A stretch of DNA of 64,000 nt, taken from positions 39,184 through 103,183 of the forward strand of contig NZ_JAHYBZ010000014.1 of the NCBI RefSeq assembly GCF_019430885.1, read 5' to 3'. The notes under the pieces are model-generated. The model was not told the DNA's origin, did no database searches, and saw only the letters and a list, made by a program, of their open reading frames with translations. The stretch comes from Roseomonas alba (lineage in GTDB: Bacteria > Pseudomonadota > Alphaproteobacteria > Acetobacterales > Acetobacteraceae). A program made the position numbers and the translations under genes. Positions within the stretch are counted from its first letter, which is position 1. Each line of letters starts with the position of its first letter. This document shows positions 30,204 to 39,349 of this stretch, piece after piece.

Positions 30204-31718
30204 TCAGCCCGGCGCGCCGCTCTCGCCGCGCAGGCGCAGCGGGACGAAGCGCTGCCCGCCCGCGCCTTCCACCCCGAACAGGGCGACGCCGCGATTCTGC
30301 TGGCGCAGCCGGGCCAGGCGCTCCTGCACCTCGTTCGGCGTCGAGACGCGTTCCTGCTGCACCTCGACGATCACGTCGCCGGGGCGCAGTTCGCGTTCGG
30401 CGGCGGGGCTGTTCGGTGCCACCTCGACGATCACGACGCCGCGCTGTTCGGGCCGCAGGTTGAAGCGCTGGCGGAGCTCATCGGTGATCGGCGCGACCAG
30501 CAGGCCGAGGCCGGTCAGTTCCACCGGCCGCGCCGGTTCGGGCTGGGCCGGCTGGCTGCCGGCGGCCTGGGCCTGTTCGGACGGCAGCTCGCCGAGGGTG
30601 ACGGTGACCGTCTCCTCCTTGCCGTCGCGCCAGATCACCACCGGGACCTGCACGCCCACATTGCTGTCGGCGACGATGCGCGGAAGGTTGCGCATCTCCC
30701 GCACATCGGCGCCGTTGAACTTCAGGATGACGTCGCCGGAGCGGATGCCGCCCGCCGCCGCCGGCCCGCCTTCCTGCGCGCGCGCGACCAGCGCGCCGCG
30801 CGCGCCGCCCGGCAGGCGCAGGGCTTCGGCGATCTCGTCCGTCACCTGCTGGATGTTCACGCCGAGCCAGCCGCGCCGCACCCGGCCGCCGTCGCGAAGC
30901 TGCGCGACGATGCGCTGGGCGAGGTTCGACGGAATGGCGAAGCCGATGCCGATCGACCCGCCGGAGGGCGAATAGATCGCCGTGTTGATGCCGACCACCT
31001 GCCCGGCCATGTTGAACAGCGGGCCGCCCGAATTGCCGCGGTTGATCGCGGCATCGGTCTGGATGAAATCGTCATAGAGACCCTGGCGGATGTCGCGGCC
31101 GCGCGCCGAGACGATGCCCGCCGTGACCGACCCGCCGAGGCCGAAGGGGTTGCCGATCGCCAGCACCCAGTCGCCGACCAGTGCCTCGTCCGAATTGCCG
31201 AAGGTGACGGCGGTCAGCGGATGGTCGGTGCGGATGCGCAGCACCGCGACGTCGGTGCGCGGGTCGGTCCCCAGCAGCTCCGCCTTGATCGTGGTGTTGT
31301 CCTGCAGGATGACGTTGATCTCGTCAGCGCCGTCGATGACGTGGTTGTTCGTCACCACGATGCCGGCCTGGGCGTCGACGATGAAGCCCGAACCGAGCGA
31401 CTGGCCGCGCCGCTGCGGGCGCTGGGGCTGCTGCGGCCCGCCTTCCTGTCCGGGGCGGTTGCGGTTGAAGAAGTCGCGGAAGAACTCCTCGAAGGGGCTG
31501 CCGGGCGGCGCCTGCGGGATTTCCGGCGCATCGGGCCTGCCGCCACGCGCCTGCACGGTCTGGGTGGTCGAGATGTTGACCACGGCGGGCAGGAGCTGCC
31601 GCGCCAGGGGCGCGAAGGTATCCGGTGCGCGCTGCGCCTCGGCGGGTGGAGCGACGGAAGCGACCGCCAGGACGGCGGAAAGGGCGATGACGGCAAAGCG
31701 CACGGTGGGGAACCTCAT
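30204..31718 (-). CDS. HtrA/DegP-type periplasmic serine protease
   Basis: Do-family protease/chaperone of 504 residues. The ATG at 31,718 gives a signal peptide (MRFPTVRFAVIALSAVLAVA, cleavage after AEA). The catalytic triad is H126 (VVTNNHVIDG), D156 (TDVAVL) and S230 (NRGNSGGPL). A glycine/glutamine-rich loop of about 45 residues before the histidine resembles the LA loop. Two PDZ domains follow (about residues 285-375 and 410-495). The frame is open 36 codons upstream, but these lack signal-peptide character. First downstream of hflK-hflC-DUF2065 in the same direction, a common alphaproteobacterial protein quality-control cluster. Confidence 0.94.
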   Translation of the reverse strand: MRFPTVRFAVIALSAVLAVASVAPPAEAQRAPDTFAPLARQLLPAVVNISTTQTVQARGGRPDAPEIPQAPPGSPFEEFFRDFFNRNRPGQEGGPQQPQRPQRRGQSLGSGFIVDAQAGIVVTNNHVIDGADEINVILQDNTTIKAELLGTDPRTDVAVLRIRTDHPLTAVTFGNSDEALVGDWVLAIGNPFGLGGSVTAGIVSARGRDIRQGLYDDFIQTDAAINRGNSGGPLFNMAGQVVGINTAIYSPSGGSIGIGFAIPSNLAQRIVAQLRDGGRVRRGWLGVNIQQVTDEIAEALRLPGGARGALVARAQEGGPAAAGGIRSGDVILKFNGADVREMRNLPRIVADSNVGVQVPVVIWRDGKEETVTVTLGELPSEQAQAAGSQPAQPEPARPVELTGLGLLVAPITDELRQRFNLRPEQRGVVIVEVAPNSPAAERELRPGDVIVEVQQERVSTPNEVQERLARLRQQNRGVALFGVEGAGGQRFVPLRLRGESGAPG

Positions 31719-31826
31719 GCGGAATGGTCCGGGAGAAGTCGGCACGGGCAGCATGCTGCCATCCGGAGTTGGGCCGGAAGCGGGCATCATGCAACGAAAT
31801 GCTGCAGCAGCGCCACTCGAAGGCAT

Positions 31827-32021
31827 TCAGCGCGCCTGCAGCAGCCAGGCGAGCCCCACGCCGAGCACCGCTGCCACCAGCCCGCCGAGGCGCAGCCGTG
31901 GTTCCGGCGCCTCGGCAAGCCTATTCAGGGCCCGGCGCATGGCGCCGGGAGCAAGGGCATAGGCGATACCTTCCAGGGCGAGGACGACCGCCGCGCCCTG
32001 GACCAGTCCGGTCAGCGTCAC
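31827..32021 (-). CDS. DUF2065 small membrane protein
   Basis: 64 residues with two hydrophobic helices (LVQGAAVVLALEGIAYALAPG and LRLGGLVAAVLGVGLAWLLQ). The GIAYALAPGAMRRAL segment is characteristic of DUF2065. Its start overlaps the hflC stop by four bases, so it is translated together with hflC. Conserved next to HflKC in many Proteobacteria; role unknown. Confidence 0.9.
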   Translation of the reverse strand: MTLTGLVQGAAVVLALEGIAYALAPGAMRRALNRLAEAPEPRLRLGGLVAAVLGVGLAWLLQAR

Positions 32022-32968
32022 TGCGGCGCCGGCGCCGGCGTGCTGGAGGCCGTGGCAGGCGGTTGCACTGGCGCCGGCATGGCCGGCGAGGCCAGGGCTT
32101 CCGGTTCGCCGCTGCTGCCGCGGAAGAAGCGGAAGAACTGCGAGTCCGGCGTCATGACCATGCGGGCATTGCCGTCCGAGAAGGCCTCCCGATAGGCCTG
32201 CATGGAGCGCCAGAAGTCGAAGAAGCGCAGGTCGCGGCTGAAAGCCTCGGCGACGGTGCGGATCGCCTCCTGCTCGCCCTGGCCGCGCAGGACATCGGAC
32301 TGGGCCTGGGCCTCGGCCAGCAGCACGGTGCGCTCGCGCTCGGCCCCGGCGCGGATGCGCTGGGCGACTTCCGCACCTTCGGCGCGGGCCTCGCGGGCGA
32401 CGCGTTCGCGTTCGGACTGCATGCGGGACAGGATGGCCTGGGTGTTTTCCTCCGGCAGGTCGGCGCGGCGGATGCGCACATCCACCACCTCGATGCCGAA
32501 CTGGCGGGCCTCGGTGTTCACCTGGCCGCGGATCTCACCCATGATCCGCGGACGGTCGGTGGACAGCACCGACAGCAGCGGCTCATTGCCCAGCACGCGA
32601 CGCAGGGACGAGGAGACGATCGAATTCAGCCGCGCCCGGATGCCCTGCTCCGTCGCGCCCACCGTCTGATAGAAGCGCAGCGGGTTGGTGATGCGGTAGC
32701 GGGTGAAGCTGTCCACGATCAGCCGGCGCTGGTCGCCCAGGATAACTTCCTCGCCCGGCGCATCGAAGTCGAGCAGGCGGCGGTCGAAGGTGATGACCGA
32801 CTGGATGAAGGGCAGCTTCCAGTGCAGGCCGGGCTGTTCGATCACGCGGATCGGATCGCCAAGCTGCGTGATGAGCACCTGCTGCGTCTGATGCACGGTG
32901 AACAGCGAGGAGGCCAGGGTGACGGCCGCCGCGGCGAGCACGCCGAGGCCGATGATGGAGCGGTTCAT
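32018..32968 (-). CDS. hflC: HflC, FtsH-protease modulator
   Basis: Inner-membrane SPFH/band-7 protein that forms a cage with HflK around FtsH. 316 residues. One N-terminal helix (GLGVLAAAAVTLASSLFTV), then the band-7 domain (VHQTQQVLITQLGDPIRVIEQPGLHWKLP), then a long charged coiled coil (REARAEGAEVAQRIRAGAER) and a C-terminal YREAFSDGNARMVMTPDSQF. A Pro/Ala tail closes it. The four-base overlaps with hflK and DUF2065 show a single operon. Confidence 0.96.
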   Translation of the reverse strand: MNRSIIGLGVLAAAAVTLASSLFTVHQTQQVLITQLGDPIRVIEQPGLHWKLPFIQSVITFDRRLLDFDAPGEEVILGDQRRLIVDSFTRYRITNPLRFYQTVGATEQGIRARLNSIVSSSLRRVLGNEPLLSVLSTDRPRIMGEIRGQVNTEARQFGIEVVDVRIRRADLPEENTQAILSRMQSERERVAREARAEGAEVAQRIRAGAERERTVLLAEAQAQSDVLRGQGEQEAIRTVAEAFSRDLRFFDFWRSMQAYREAFSDGNARMVMTPDSQFFRFFRGSSGEPEALASPAMPAPVQPPATASSTPAPAPQ

Positions 32969-34188
32969 CGCGTCACCCCCTGCGGCAGGCGGCCCTGGAC
33001 GGGCGGTGTTCCGGGCGGCAGCGGGGCCGGCCGCGTGGTCGGCAGGTTGCCCTGGCCCGGCGCCTGGCGCGGCGCGACCGCGTTCTCGCCGAGTGGGAGG
33101 AAGGGCACCACGCCCTGCAGCCGGTCATCGACGATCACCATCGGGTTGCGCCGCAGGATCTCCTCCATCGTCTCAAGATACATGCGCCGCGTCGTCACAT
33201 CAGGCGCCGCCTGGTAGGCGGTCAGCACGCTGGTGAAGCGCGCCGCCTCGCCGCGGGCGCGGGCGATCTGGCTTTCGCGCGCGCCCTGGGCTTCCTGCAC
33301 CAGGCGTTCGGCCTCGCCGCGGGCGCGGGGAATGATGTCGTTGCGGAAGGATTCCGCTTCGTTGCGCAGACGCTCGCGATCGGCGTTGGCGCGCTGCACG
33401 TCGCGGAAGGCGTCGACCACCTGGGCGGGCGGATCGACCTTCTGCAACTGCACCTGGGTGATCTCGATGCCCGCCTGGTACTGGTCCATGATCGCCTGGG
33501 TGCCGCGCAGCACCTCCTGCTCGATCTGTGCGCGCGCCTCGGTCAGGGCGGGCTGGATCGGCGTGCGGCCGATCACTTCACGCATCACGGATTCGGCGGC
33601 GGACTTCACCGTGTTCTCCGGGTTGCGGGTGTTGAACAGGAATTCGCCGGCATCGCGGATGCGCCAGAAGACGGCGACGTCGATGTCGATGATGTTCTCG
33701 TCGCCGGTCAACATGAGCGATTCGGCGAGCACGTCACGCGCCGGCGGCACGCGGCCGGTGACGATCCCGGCCTCGGGCGAGCCGACGAAGCCGATATCGA
33801 CGCGGTTGATGCGCGTCACGCGCGGCGTCGTCACGGATTCGACCGGCCAGGGGATGTGATAGTTCAGGCCCGGCGGCGCGGTGCGGTCGAAGGCGCCGAA
33901 GCGCATCACCACGCCCTGTTCGTCCGGCTGGACGCGATAGAAGCCCGAGGCCGCCCAGACGGCGACCAGCACCAGGCCCAGCAGCAGCAGCCCCTTGCCG
34001 CCGCCGCGCGGCAGATAGCGGCGCACCGCCTCCTGCGCCTGGCGGATCATGTCGTCGAGGTCGGGTCCGCGCCCGCCGCTGCCACCAGGTCCGCCCTGGC
34101 CTCCGCCGGGCGGGGGCGGCGCTCCCCACGGCCCGCCGGGCCGCGGGTTCCCCCAGGGAGAGTTTCCGCCGCTGTTGTTCCAGGGCAT
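32965..34188 (-). CDS. hflK: HflK, FtsH-protease modulator
   Basis: Partner of HflC; 407 residues from the ATG at 34,188 (MPWNNSGGNSPWGNPRPGGP), the usual family start. The cytoplasmic Gly/Pro-rich N-terminus is followed by one membrane helix (GLLLLGLVLVAVWAASGFYRV) and the SPFH domain (QPDEQGVVMRFGAFDRTAPPG). A coiled-coil region (PRARGEAERLVQEAQGARES) follows. GGAGG lies upstream. Divergent from apbC with 185 bases between the starts. Confidence 0.96.
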   Translation of the reverse strand: MPWNNSGGNSPWGNPRPGGPWGAPPPPGGGQGGPGGSGGRGPDLDDMIRQAQEAVRRYLPRGGGKGLLLLGLVLVAVWAASGFYRVQPDEQGVVMRFGAFDRTAPPGLNYHIPWPVESVTTPRVTRINRVDIGFVGSPEAGIVTGRVPPARDVLAESLMLTGDENIIDIDVAVFWRIRDAGEFLFNTRNPENTVKSAAESVMREVIGRTPIQPALTEARAQIEQEVLRGTQAIMDQYQAGIEITQVQLQKVDPPAQVVDAFRDVQRANADRERLRNEAESFRNDIIPRARGEAERLVQEAQGARESQIARARGEAARFTSVLTAYQAAPDVTTRRMYLETMEEILRRNPMVIVDDRLQGVVPFLPLGENAVAPRQAPGQGNLPTTRPAPLPPGTPPVQGRLPQGVTR

Positions 34189-34373
34189 TCGACGCTGGGC
34201 CTCCAAACTCTTATGCAGTGGTGACGGTCCGGCCGGCGCCTGCCATGTGGGGGTGCATGGGCTGGGGCGCCGACCATATGCCTACCGGTCGGGCGCCCGG
34301 TGGGCTACCCGCTAAGAGGATCAACCTCGCCCGGCGAAGGCGATATTGTCCAGTAACGAGGGCTTTTCAAGCG

Positions 34374-35480
34374 ATGGCTGAGACTCTGGCGGAAGCGGTG
34401 ACGGCGGCGTTGCGGCAAGTGACGGACCCTGCGACCGGGCGGGACGTGGTTTCGGCGGGCATGGTCCAGGGTCTGGCGGAACGCGGTGGCCATGTGCAGT
34501 TCTCCCTGGAGGTGCCGCGGGAGCGCGCGGCGCAGCTTGAACCGCTGCGCGCCGCCGCGCAGAAGGCCGCGGCCGCCGTGCCTGGCGTGCTGAGCGCGAC
34601 CGTCGTGCTGTCCGCGCACCGGGCGGCAGCGCCGCAGCCGGCGACCCCGCGCGAGGCCGCGCGCGCGCCATCCGGCCAGGGCCCGATGCTGCTGCCGGAG
34701 GTTGGCGCGATCGTCGCGGTCGCCTCGGGCAAGGGCGGGGTGGGGAAGTCCACCACGGCAGTGAATCTCGCCGTCGCGCTGGCTGCGCAGGGGCTGAAGG
34801 TCGGGCTGCTCGATGCCGACATCTACGGGCCGTCCCTGCCGCAGATGCTCGGCACGCGGGAGCGGCCGCGCGCCAGCGGGCAGCGCATCACCCCGCTGTC
34901 GCGCTGGGGACTGAAGGCCATGTCCATCGGCTTCCTGGTGGATGAGGAGACCCCGATGATCTGGCGCGGCCCCATGGTGATGGGCGCGCTCGAGCAGATG
35001 ATGGGCCAGGTGGAGTGGGGCGCGCTCGACATCATGATCGTCGACATGCCGCCGGGCACGGGCGATGCGCAGCTCACCATGTCGCAGCGCGTGCCGCTGG
35101 CGGGCGCGGTGATCGTGTCCACCCCCCAGGATGTGGCGCTGCTCGATGCAAGGCGCGGCGTGCGGATGTTCGAGAAGGTGAACGTTCCGGTGCTCGGGCT
35201 GATCGAGAACATGTCCTTCTTCTGCTGCCCGAATTGCAACCACCGCACCGATCTGTTCGGCCATGGCGGGGCGAAGCGGGAGGCGGAGCGGCTGGGCGTC
35301 GAGTTTCTCGGCGAGTTGCCGCTGAAGCTCGCCATCCGGGAACTGGCCGATGCCGGGACACCCATCGTCACGGCGCGCCCGGAGACGGAGGAAGCTGGCA
35401 TCTACCGCGCCATCGCCGCCCGCATCTGGGACAAGGTGAAGGCCCCGGCCCAGGCAGGCCCCGCCATCATCGTCGACTGA
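34374..35480 (+). CDS. apbC: iron-sulfur cluster carrier ApbC/Mrp
   Basis: P-loop NTPase that transfers Fe-S clusters to target proteins; 368 residues. An N-terminal MIP18/DUF59-like domain (about residues 1-80) is followed by the deviant Walker A SGKGGVGKST (118-127), DADIYGPS, VDMPPGTGDAQLT, and the cluster-binding C-x-x-C C285/C288 within FFCCPNC. The ATG at 34,374 has GAGGG upstream. The frame extends 52 codons further but without a good start. Followed by a family B hairpin. Confidence 0.96.
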   Translation: MAETLAEAVTAALRQVTDPATGRDVVSAGMVQGLAERGGHVQFSLEVPRERAAQLEPLRAAAQKAAAAVPGVLSATVVLSAHRAAAPQPATPREAARAPSGQGPMLLPEVGAIVAVASGKGGVGKSTTAVNLAVALAAQGLKVGLLDADIYGPSLPQMLGTRERPRASGQRITPLSRWGLKAMSIGFLVDEETPMIWRGPMVMGALEQMMGQVEWGALDIMIVDMPPGTGDAQLTMSQRVPLAGAVIVSTPQDVALLDARRGVRMFEKVNVPVLGLIENMSFFCCPNCNHRTDLFGHGGAKREAERLGVEFLGELPLKLAIRELADAGTPIVTARPETEEAGIYRAIAARIWDKVKAPAQAGPAIIVD

Positions 35481-35481
35481 A

Positions 35482-35630
35482 AGCCTGTCTTGAAAGTCCG
35501 GCACCGGCCCGCACCCCCACCCGGCCACTCAACGACAGTATGCTGAATTGGGTGGCCGGGTGGGGGTGCGGGCCGGTGCCGGACTTCAGAAGTCGCCTTC
35601 GAGCGGCTTCCGGGACAGGCTCTGACCCGG
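35482..35630. repeat. family B long-hairpin repeat, copy 2
   Basis: Same long hairpin as at 28,312: GTCCGGCACCGGCCCGCACC plus CCCACCCGGCCAC and its reverse complement, with a loop of about 23 bases; outer arms GCCTGTC / GACAGGC. Both copies end in CTCTGAC. The stems are nearly identical and the loops differ, so arms are maintained while the loop drifts. Confidence 0.85.
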
Positions 35631-35724
35631 TTTTGGCGCGGGACGCCAACCGCGCTACACCCCCCTTTCGTCACACGGCCGCAGCAAACCGGCCGCAGCA
35701 GCCGCCAATGAGGAAACCCGGCCC

Positions 35725-37581
35725 ATGCCGCAATACCGCTCCCGCACCACCACCCATGGCCGCAACATGGCCGGCGCGCGGGGCCTCTGGCGCGCGACGG
35801 GGATGAAGGACGGGGATTTCGGCAAGCCGATCATCGCCATCGCCAATTCCTTCACCCAGTTCGTCCCCGGCCATGTCCACCTGAAGGACCTCGGCCAGCT
35901 GGTGGCGCGTGAGATCGAGAAGGCCGGCGGCGTCGCCAAGGAATTCAACACCATCGCGGTCGATGACGGCATCGCCATGGGCCATGACGGCATGCTCTAC
36001 AGCCTGCCGTCCCGCGAGCTGATCGCCGACGCCGTGGAATACATGGTCAACGCGCATTGCGCCGATGCGCTGGTCTGCATCTCCAACTGCGACAAGATCA
36101 CGCCGGGCATGCTGATGGCCGCGATGCGGCTGAACATCCCGACCATCTTCGTCTCGGGCGGGCCGATGGAAGCGGGCAAGGTTGTGCATCGCGGCCAGAA
36201 GCGGTCCGTCGACCTGATCGACGCCATGATCGTCGCCGCCGACAGCAGCGTCACCGATGAGGAAGTGCAGGTCATCGAACGGTCCGCCTGCCCGACCTGC
36301 GGGTCGTGCTCGGGCATGTTCACCGCCAATTCGATGAACTGCCTGACCGAGGCGCTGGGTCTTGCCCTGCCCGGCAACGGCACCGTCGTCGCGACGCACA
36401 GCGACCGCGAACAGCTCTTCCTCGAGGCCGGGCGCCGCATCGTCGAGATCACGCGCCGCCACTATGAGACGGACGACAATTCCGTGCTGCCGCGGTCGAT
36501 CGCGACCGTCGCGGCCTTCGAGAACGCCATGACGCTCGACATCGCCATGGGCGGGTCGACCAACACGGTGCTGCATCTCCTCGCCGCCGCGCAGGAAGGC
36601 GAGGTGCCCTTCGCCATGGCTGATATCGACCGCCTGTCACGCCGCGTGCCGGTGCTGTGCAAGGTGGCGCCGTCCGTCATCAACGTGCATGTCGAGGACG
36701 TCCACCACGCCGGCGGCATCATGGGCATCCTGGGCGAGCTCGATCGCGCCGGGTTGATCGACACCTCGGTCTCGCGCGTCGACGCGCCGAGCCTCGCCGA
36801 GGCGCTGGCCGAATGGGACGTGAAGCGCAGCCCGACCGAGGCGGTGCAGACCTTCTTCCGCGCCGCCCCCGGCGGCATTCCCACCACCGTCGCCTTCAGC
36901 CAGTCGGCGCGCTGGGATGACCTCGACGTGGATCGCGAGAAGGGTGTGATCCGCGACATGGCGCACGCCTTCTCGAAGGATGGCGGCCTCGCGGTGCTCT
37001 ACGGCAACATCGCGGAGGAAGGCTGCATCGTGAAGACGGCCGGGGTGGACGCCTCGATCCTGACCTTCACCGGCCCGGCCCGAGTCTTCGAGAGCCAGGA
37101 CGCCGCGGTGGAAGGCATCCTCGGCGGCGCCGTGAAGGCCGGCGAGGTGGTGCTGGTCCGCTACGAAGGGCCGCGTGGCGGGCCGGGCATGCAGGAGATG
37201 CTGTACCCGACCAGCTACCTGAAGTCGAAGGGCCTCGGGAAGCTGTGTGCCCTGGTGACGGATGGGCGCTTCTCCGGCGGGTCCTCGGGGCTGTCGATCG
37301 GGCATTGCTCGCCGGAAGCGGCCGAGGGCGGGACCATCGGCCTGGTCGAGGATGGCGACGTCATCGAGATCGACATCCCGAACCGCCGCCTGCACCTGGC
37401 GGTGTCCGACGAGGTGCTGGCGCATCGCCGCGCGGCGATGGAAGCCAAGGGCGCCGAGGCTTGGCAGCCCACCGCGCCGCGCAAGCGGAACGTCACGGCA
37501 GCGCTGAGGGCCTATGCGGCGCTCACGACCAGCGCATCGCGGGGCGCGGTGCGCGACGTGTCGGGGGTGCGCCGGCGGTAA
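35725..37581 (+). CDS. ilvD: dihydroxy-acid dehydratase
   Basis: Third shared step of valine/isoleucine synthesis: dihydroxy acids to 2-keto acids. 618 residues. Fe-S ligands are seen in CISNCDKITPGM (about residue 122) and CPTCGSCSGMFTANSMNC (about residues 190-207). Conserved late segments are VTDGRFSGGSSGLSIGHCSPEA and the ending in the ILVD/EDD fold. MPQYRSRTTTHGRNMAGARG is the normal N-terminus. Stand-alone gene. It is followed by a family A element. Confidence 0.98.
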   Translation: MPQYRSRTTTHGRNMAGARGLWRATGMKDGDFGKPIIAIANSFTQFVPGHVHLKDLGQLVAREIEKAGGVAKEFNTIAVDDGIAMGHDGMLYSLPSRELIADAVEYMVNAHCADALVCISNCDKITPGMLMAAMRLNIPTIFVSGGPMEAGKVVHRGQKRSVDLIDAMIVAADSSVTDEEVQVIERSACPTCGSCSGMFTANSMNCLTEALGLALPGNGTVVATHSDREQLFLEAGRRIVEITRRHYETDDNSVLPRSIATVAAFENAMTLDIAMGGSTNTVLHLLAAAQEGEVPFAMADIDRLSRRVPVLCKVAPSVINVHVEDVHHAGGIMGILGELDRAGLIDTSVSRVDAPSLAEALAEWDVKRSPTEAVQTFFRAAPGGIPTTVAFSQSARWDDLDVDREKGVIRDMAHAFSKDGGLAVLYGNIAEEGCIVKTAGVDASILTFTGPARVFESQDAAVEGILGGAVKAGEVVLVRYEGPRGGPGMQEMLYPTSYLKSKGLGKLCALVTDGRFSGGSSGLSIGHCSPEAAEGGTIGLVEDGDVIEIDIPNRRLHLAVSDEVLAHRRAAMEAKGAEAWQPTAPRKRNVTAALRAYAALTTSASRGAVRDVSGVRRR

Positions 37582-37591
37582 GGGCGCAGTC

Positions 37592-37831
37592 GGAGGGGCT
37601 CCACCCCTCCGGACCACCCCGCCAGGGGCTTGGAGCCCCTGGACCGCAATCTGTTGGCGTCAGGCAACACGGTCACGCCAGACCCTCTTAGCGTGTTCCG
37701 TGCGCAAGTGCGGGTTTCGGCACCGTTCTGCCCGTGGCGCCCATCGCCAGGGTGTGGTTTCCAGAGGCCTTTCGGCCTTTGGTGGGCGCGAAGCACTGCT
37801 TCGCGGTGCATCAGAGGGGCAATGCCCCTCT
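37592..37831. repeat. family A element 4 (hybrid ends)
   Basis: Left end: GGAGGGGCTCCACCCCTCC (37,592-37,610), then CCAGGGGCTTGGAGCCCCTGG. Right end: CCAGAGGCCTTTCGGCCTTTGG, a GCGAAGCACTGCTTCGC hairpin, then AGAGGGGCAATGCCCCTCT (37,813-37,831). Between them lies a GC-rich core with CGTGCGCAAGTGCGGG, as at other loci. Lies between the convergent ilvD and permease genes. Confidence 0.7.
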
Positions 37832-37836
37832 CCAAC

Positions 37837-39237
37837 TCACACGTGTTCCGCTGCGGCTGCCGCTGCCGAGGCTTCTTCCCGCGCCCGATCCGCGCTCGCC
37901 ACCCCGTTGAAGAACGCGTTCAGCGCAACCGCGACGATGGCGGAGAGCAGGATTCCGGATTCCAGCAGCGGGTGCAGCTCATGCGGCAGGTTGCGCCAGA
38001 AGTTCGGCGCGACCATCGGGATCATGCCGAAGCCGACGGCGATCGCGACGACGAAGAGGTTGTTCGCATTCCCCTTGAAGTCGACGGAGGTGAGGATGCG
38101 CGCGCCCGTCGCCGCCACCATGCCGAACATCACCAGCCCTGCGCCGCCCAGCACGACCTGGGGCACGGCCTCGACCAACGCAGCCATCTTCGGCAGCAGG
38201 CCGAGCAGCAGCATGATCACGCCGCCAGCGACCGTAACCCAGCGGGACCGCACGCCCGTCACGCCGACCAGCCCGACATTCTGCGAGAAGGAGGTGTAGG
38301 GAAAGGTGTTGAAGATGCCGCCCAGCAGCGTGCCCACGCCATCGGCGCGCAGGCCGCGGCTCAGCGCCTCCTGGTCGATCTTCTTGCCGGTGATGTCGCC
38401 CAGGGCGAGGAACATGCCGAGGGATTCGATCATCACCACCACCATGACGATGCACATGGTCGCGATGGGGACGAGGTGGAATTGCGGCGTGCCGAAGTGG
38501 AAGGGCAGCACCACGTCGAACCAGGGCGCGGCGGCCACCTTCTCGAAATGCATGATGCCGAGGGCGGCCGCGATCACCGACCCCGCGACGATGCCCAGCA
38601 GCACGGCGACATTGGCGACGAAGCCCTTGCCCCATTTCAGCAGGGCCAGGATGACGCAGAGTACGATGCCCGCGATGGCAAGCCCGCCGAGCTGCGCGTA
38701 GTTCGGGTTGGGAAAGGCGCCCGGCACGCCGTCGACCACGCGCGTCAGCGTCGGCAACCCGCCGCCCGCCCAGTTGATGCCGACGCGCATCAGGGAGATG
38801 CCGATCACCATGATGATCGTCCCGGTCACCACCGGCGGGAACAGCGGCAGCAGCCGGCTGATGAAGGGCGCGACGACAATTCCGAAGACGCCGGCGGCAA
38901 TCACCGATCCGTAGATGCCGAGCAGCCCGATCTCCGGCGCCGCGGCCATGGACAGCATCGGGCCGACCGAGGCGAAGGTGACCCCCATCATCACCGGCAG
39001 CCGGATGCCGACGCCCGGCAGGCCGAAGGATTGCACCAGCGTCGCCAGGCCGCAGGCAAACAGGTCTGCGCTGATCAGGAAGGCGATGTCCTCGGGCGGC
39101 AGGCGCAGGGCGCGGCCGATGATGAGGGGCACCGCGACGGCACCGGCATACATGACCAGGACATGCTGCAAGGCGAGAGGCAAGAGCCGTGGTAATGGTA
39201 GCGTCTGATCTACCGGGTGCACCGCATCCGTCGCCAT
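37837..39237 (-). CDS. NCS2 nucleobase (xanthine/uracil) permease
   Basis: Inner-membrane symporter of 466 residues with about 12-14 helices. From the ATG at 39,237 it begins MATDAVHPVDQTLPLPRLLP. Family motifs: LPLALQHVLVMYAGAVAVPL, GIRLPVMMGVTFASVGPMLS, and FNTFPYTSFSQNVGLVGVTGVRSRWV, the last close to the NCS2 signature Q-N-x-G-x-x-x-x-T-G-V-x-S-R. The substrate is most likely xanthine or uric acid by subfamily resemblance, but not certain. An additional 83 upstream codons are probably non-coding. A hairpin lies in its leader. Confidence 0.93.
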   Translation of the reverse strand: MATDAVHPVDQTLPLPRLLPLALQHVLVMYAGAVAVPLIIGRALRLPPEDIAFLISADLFACGLATLVQSFGLPGVGIRLPVMMGVTFASVGPMLSMAAAPEIGLLGIYGSVIAAGVFGIVVAPFISRLLPLFPPVVTGTIIMVIGISLMRVGINWAGGGLPTLTRVVDGVPGAFPNPNYAQLGGLAIAGIVLCVILALLKWGKGFVANVAVLLGIVAGSVIAAALGIMHFEKVAAAPWFDVVLPFHFGTPQFHLVPIATMCIVMVVVMIESLGMFLALGDITGKKIDQEALSRGLRADGVGTLLGGIFNTFPYTSFSQNVGLVGVTGVRSRWVTVAGGVIMLLLGLLPKMAALVEAVPQVVLGGAGLVMFGMVAATGARILTSVDFKGNANNLFVVAIAVGFGMIPMVAPNFWRNLPHELHPLLESGILLSAIVAVALNAFFNGVASADRAREEASAAAAAAEHV

Positions 39238-39260
39238 GGTCCACAACCCCTGTCGTTGCG

Positions 39261-39284
39261 CGGCCCGGGACCGTTCCCGGGCCG
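39261..39284 (-). terminator. hairpin between DoxX-like gene and permease
   Basis: Perfect 10-bp stem CGGCCCGGGA/TCCCGGGCCG with a 4-base loop, 24 bases before the permease start and about 65 bases past the DoxX-like stop. On the minus strand there is no T run after it (on the plus strand TTTT follows). Either an end signal for the upstream gene or a leader element of the permease. Confidence 0.35.
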
Positions 39285-39349
39285 GCCTTTTCTGGGGTTG
39301 AGGCAAGCAATACTTATGCCTGCGAAATATTGACCGGTGCAGCGGTGGT

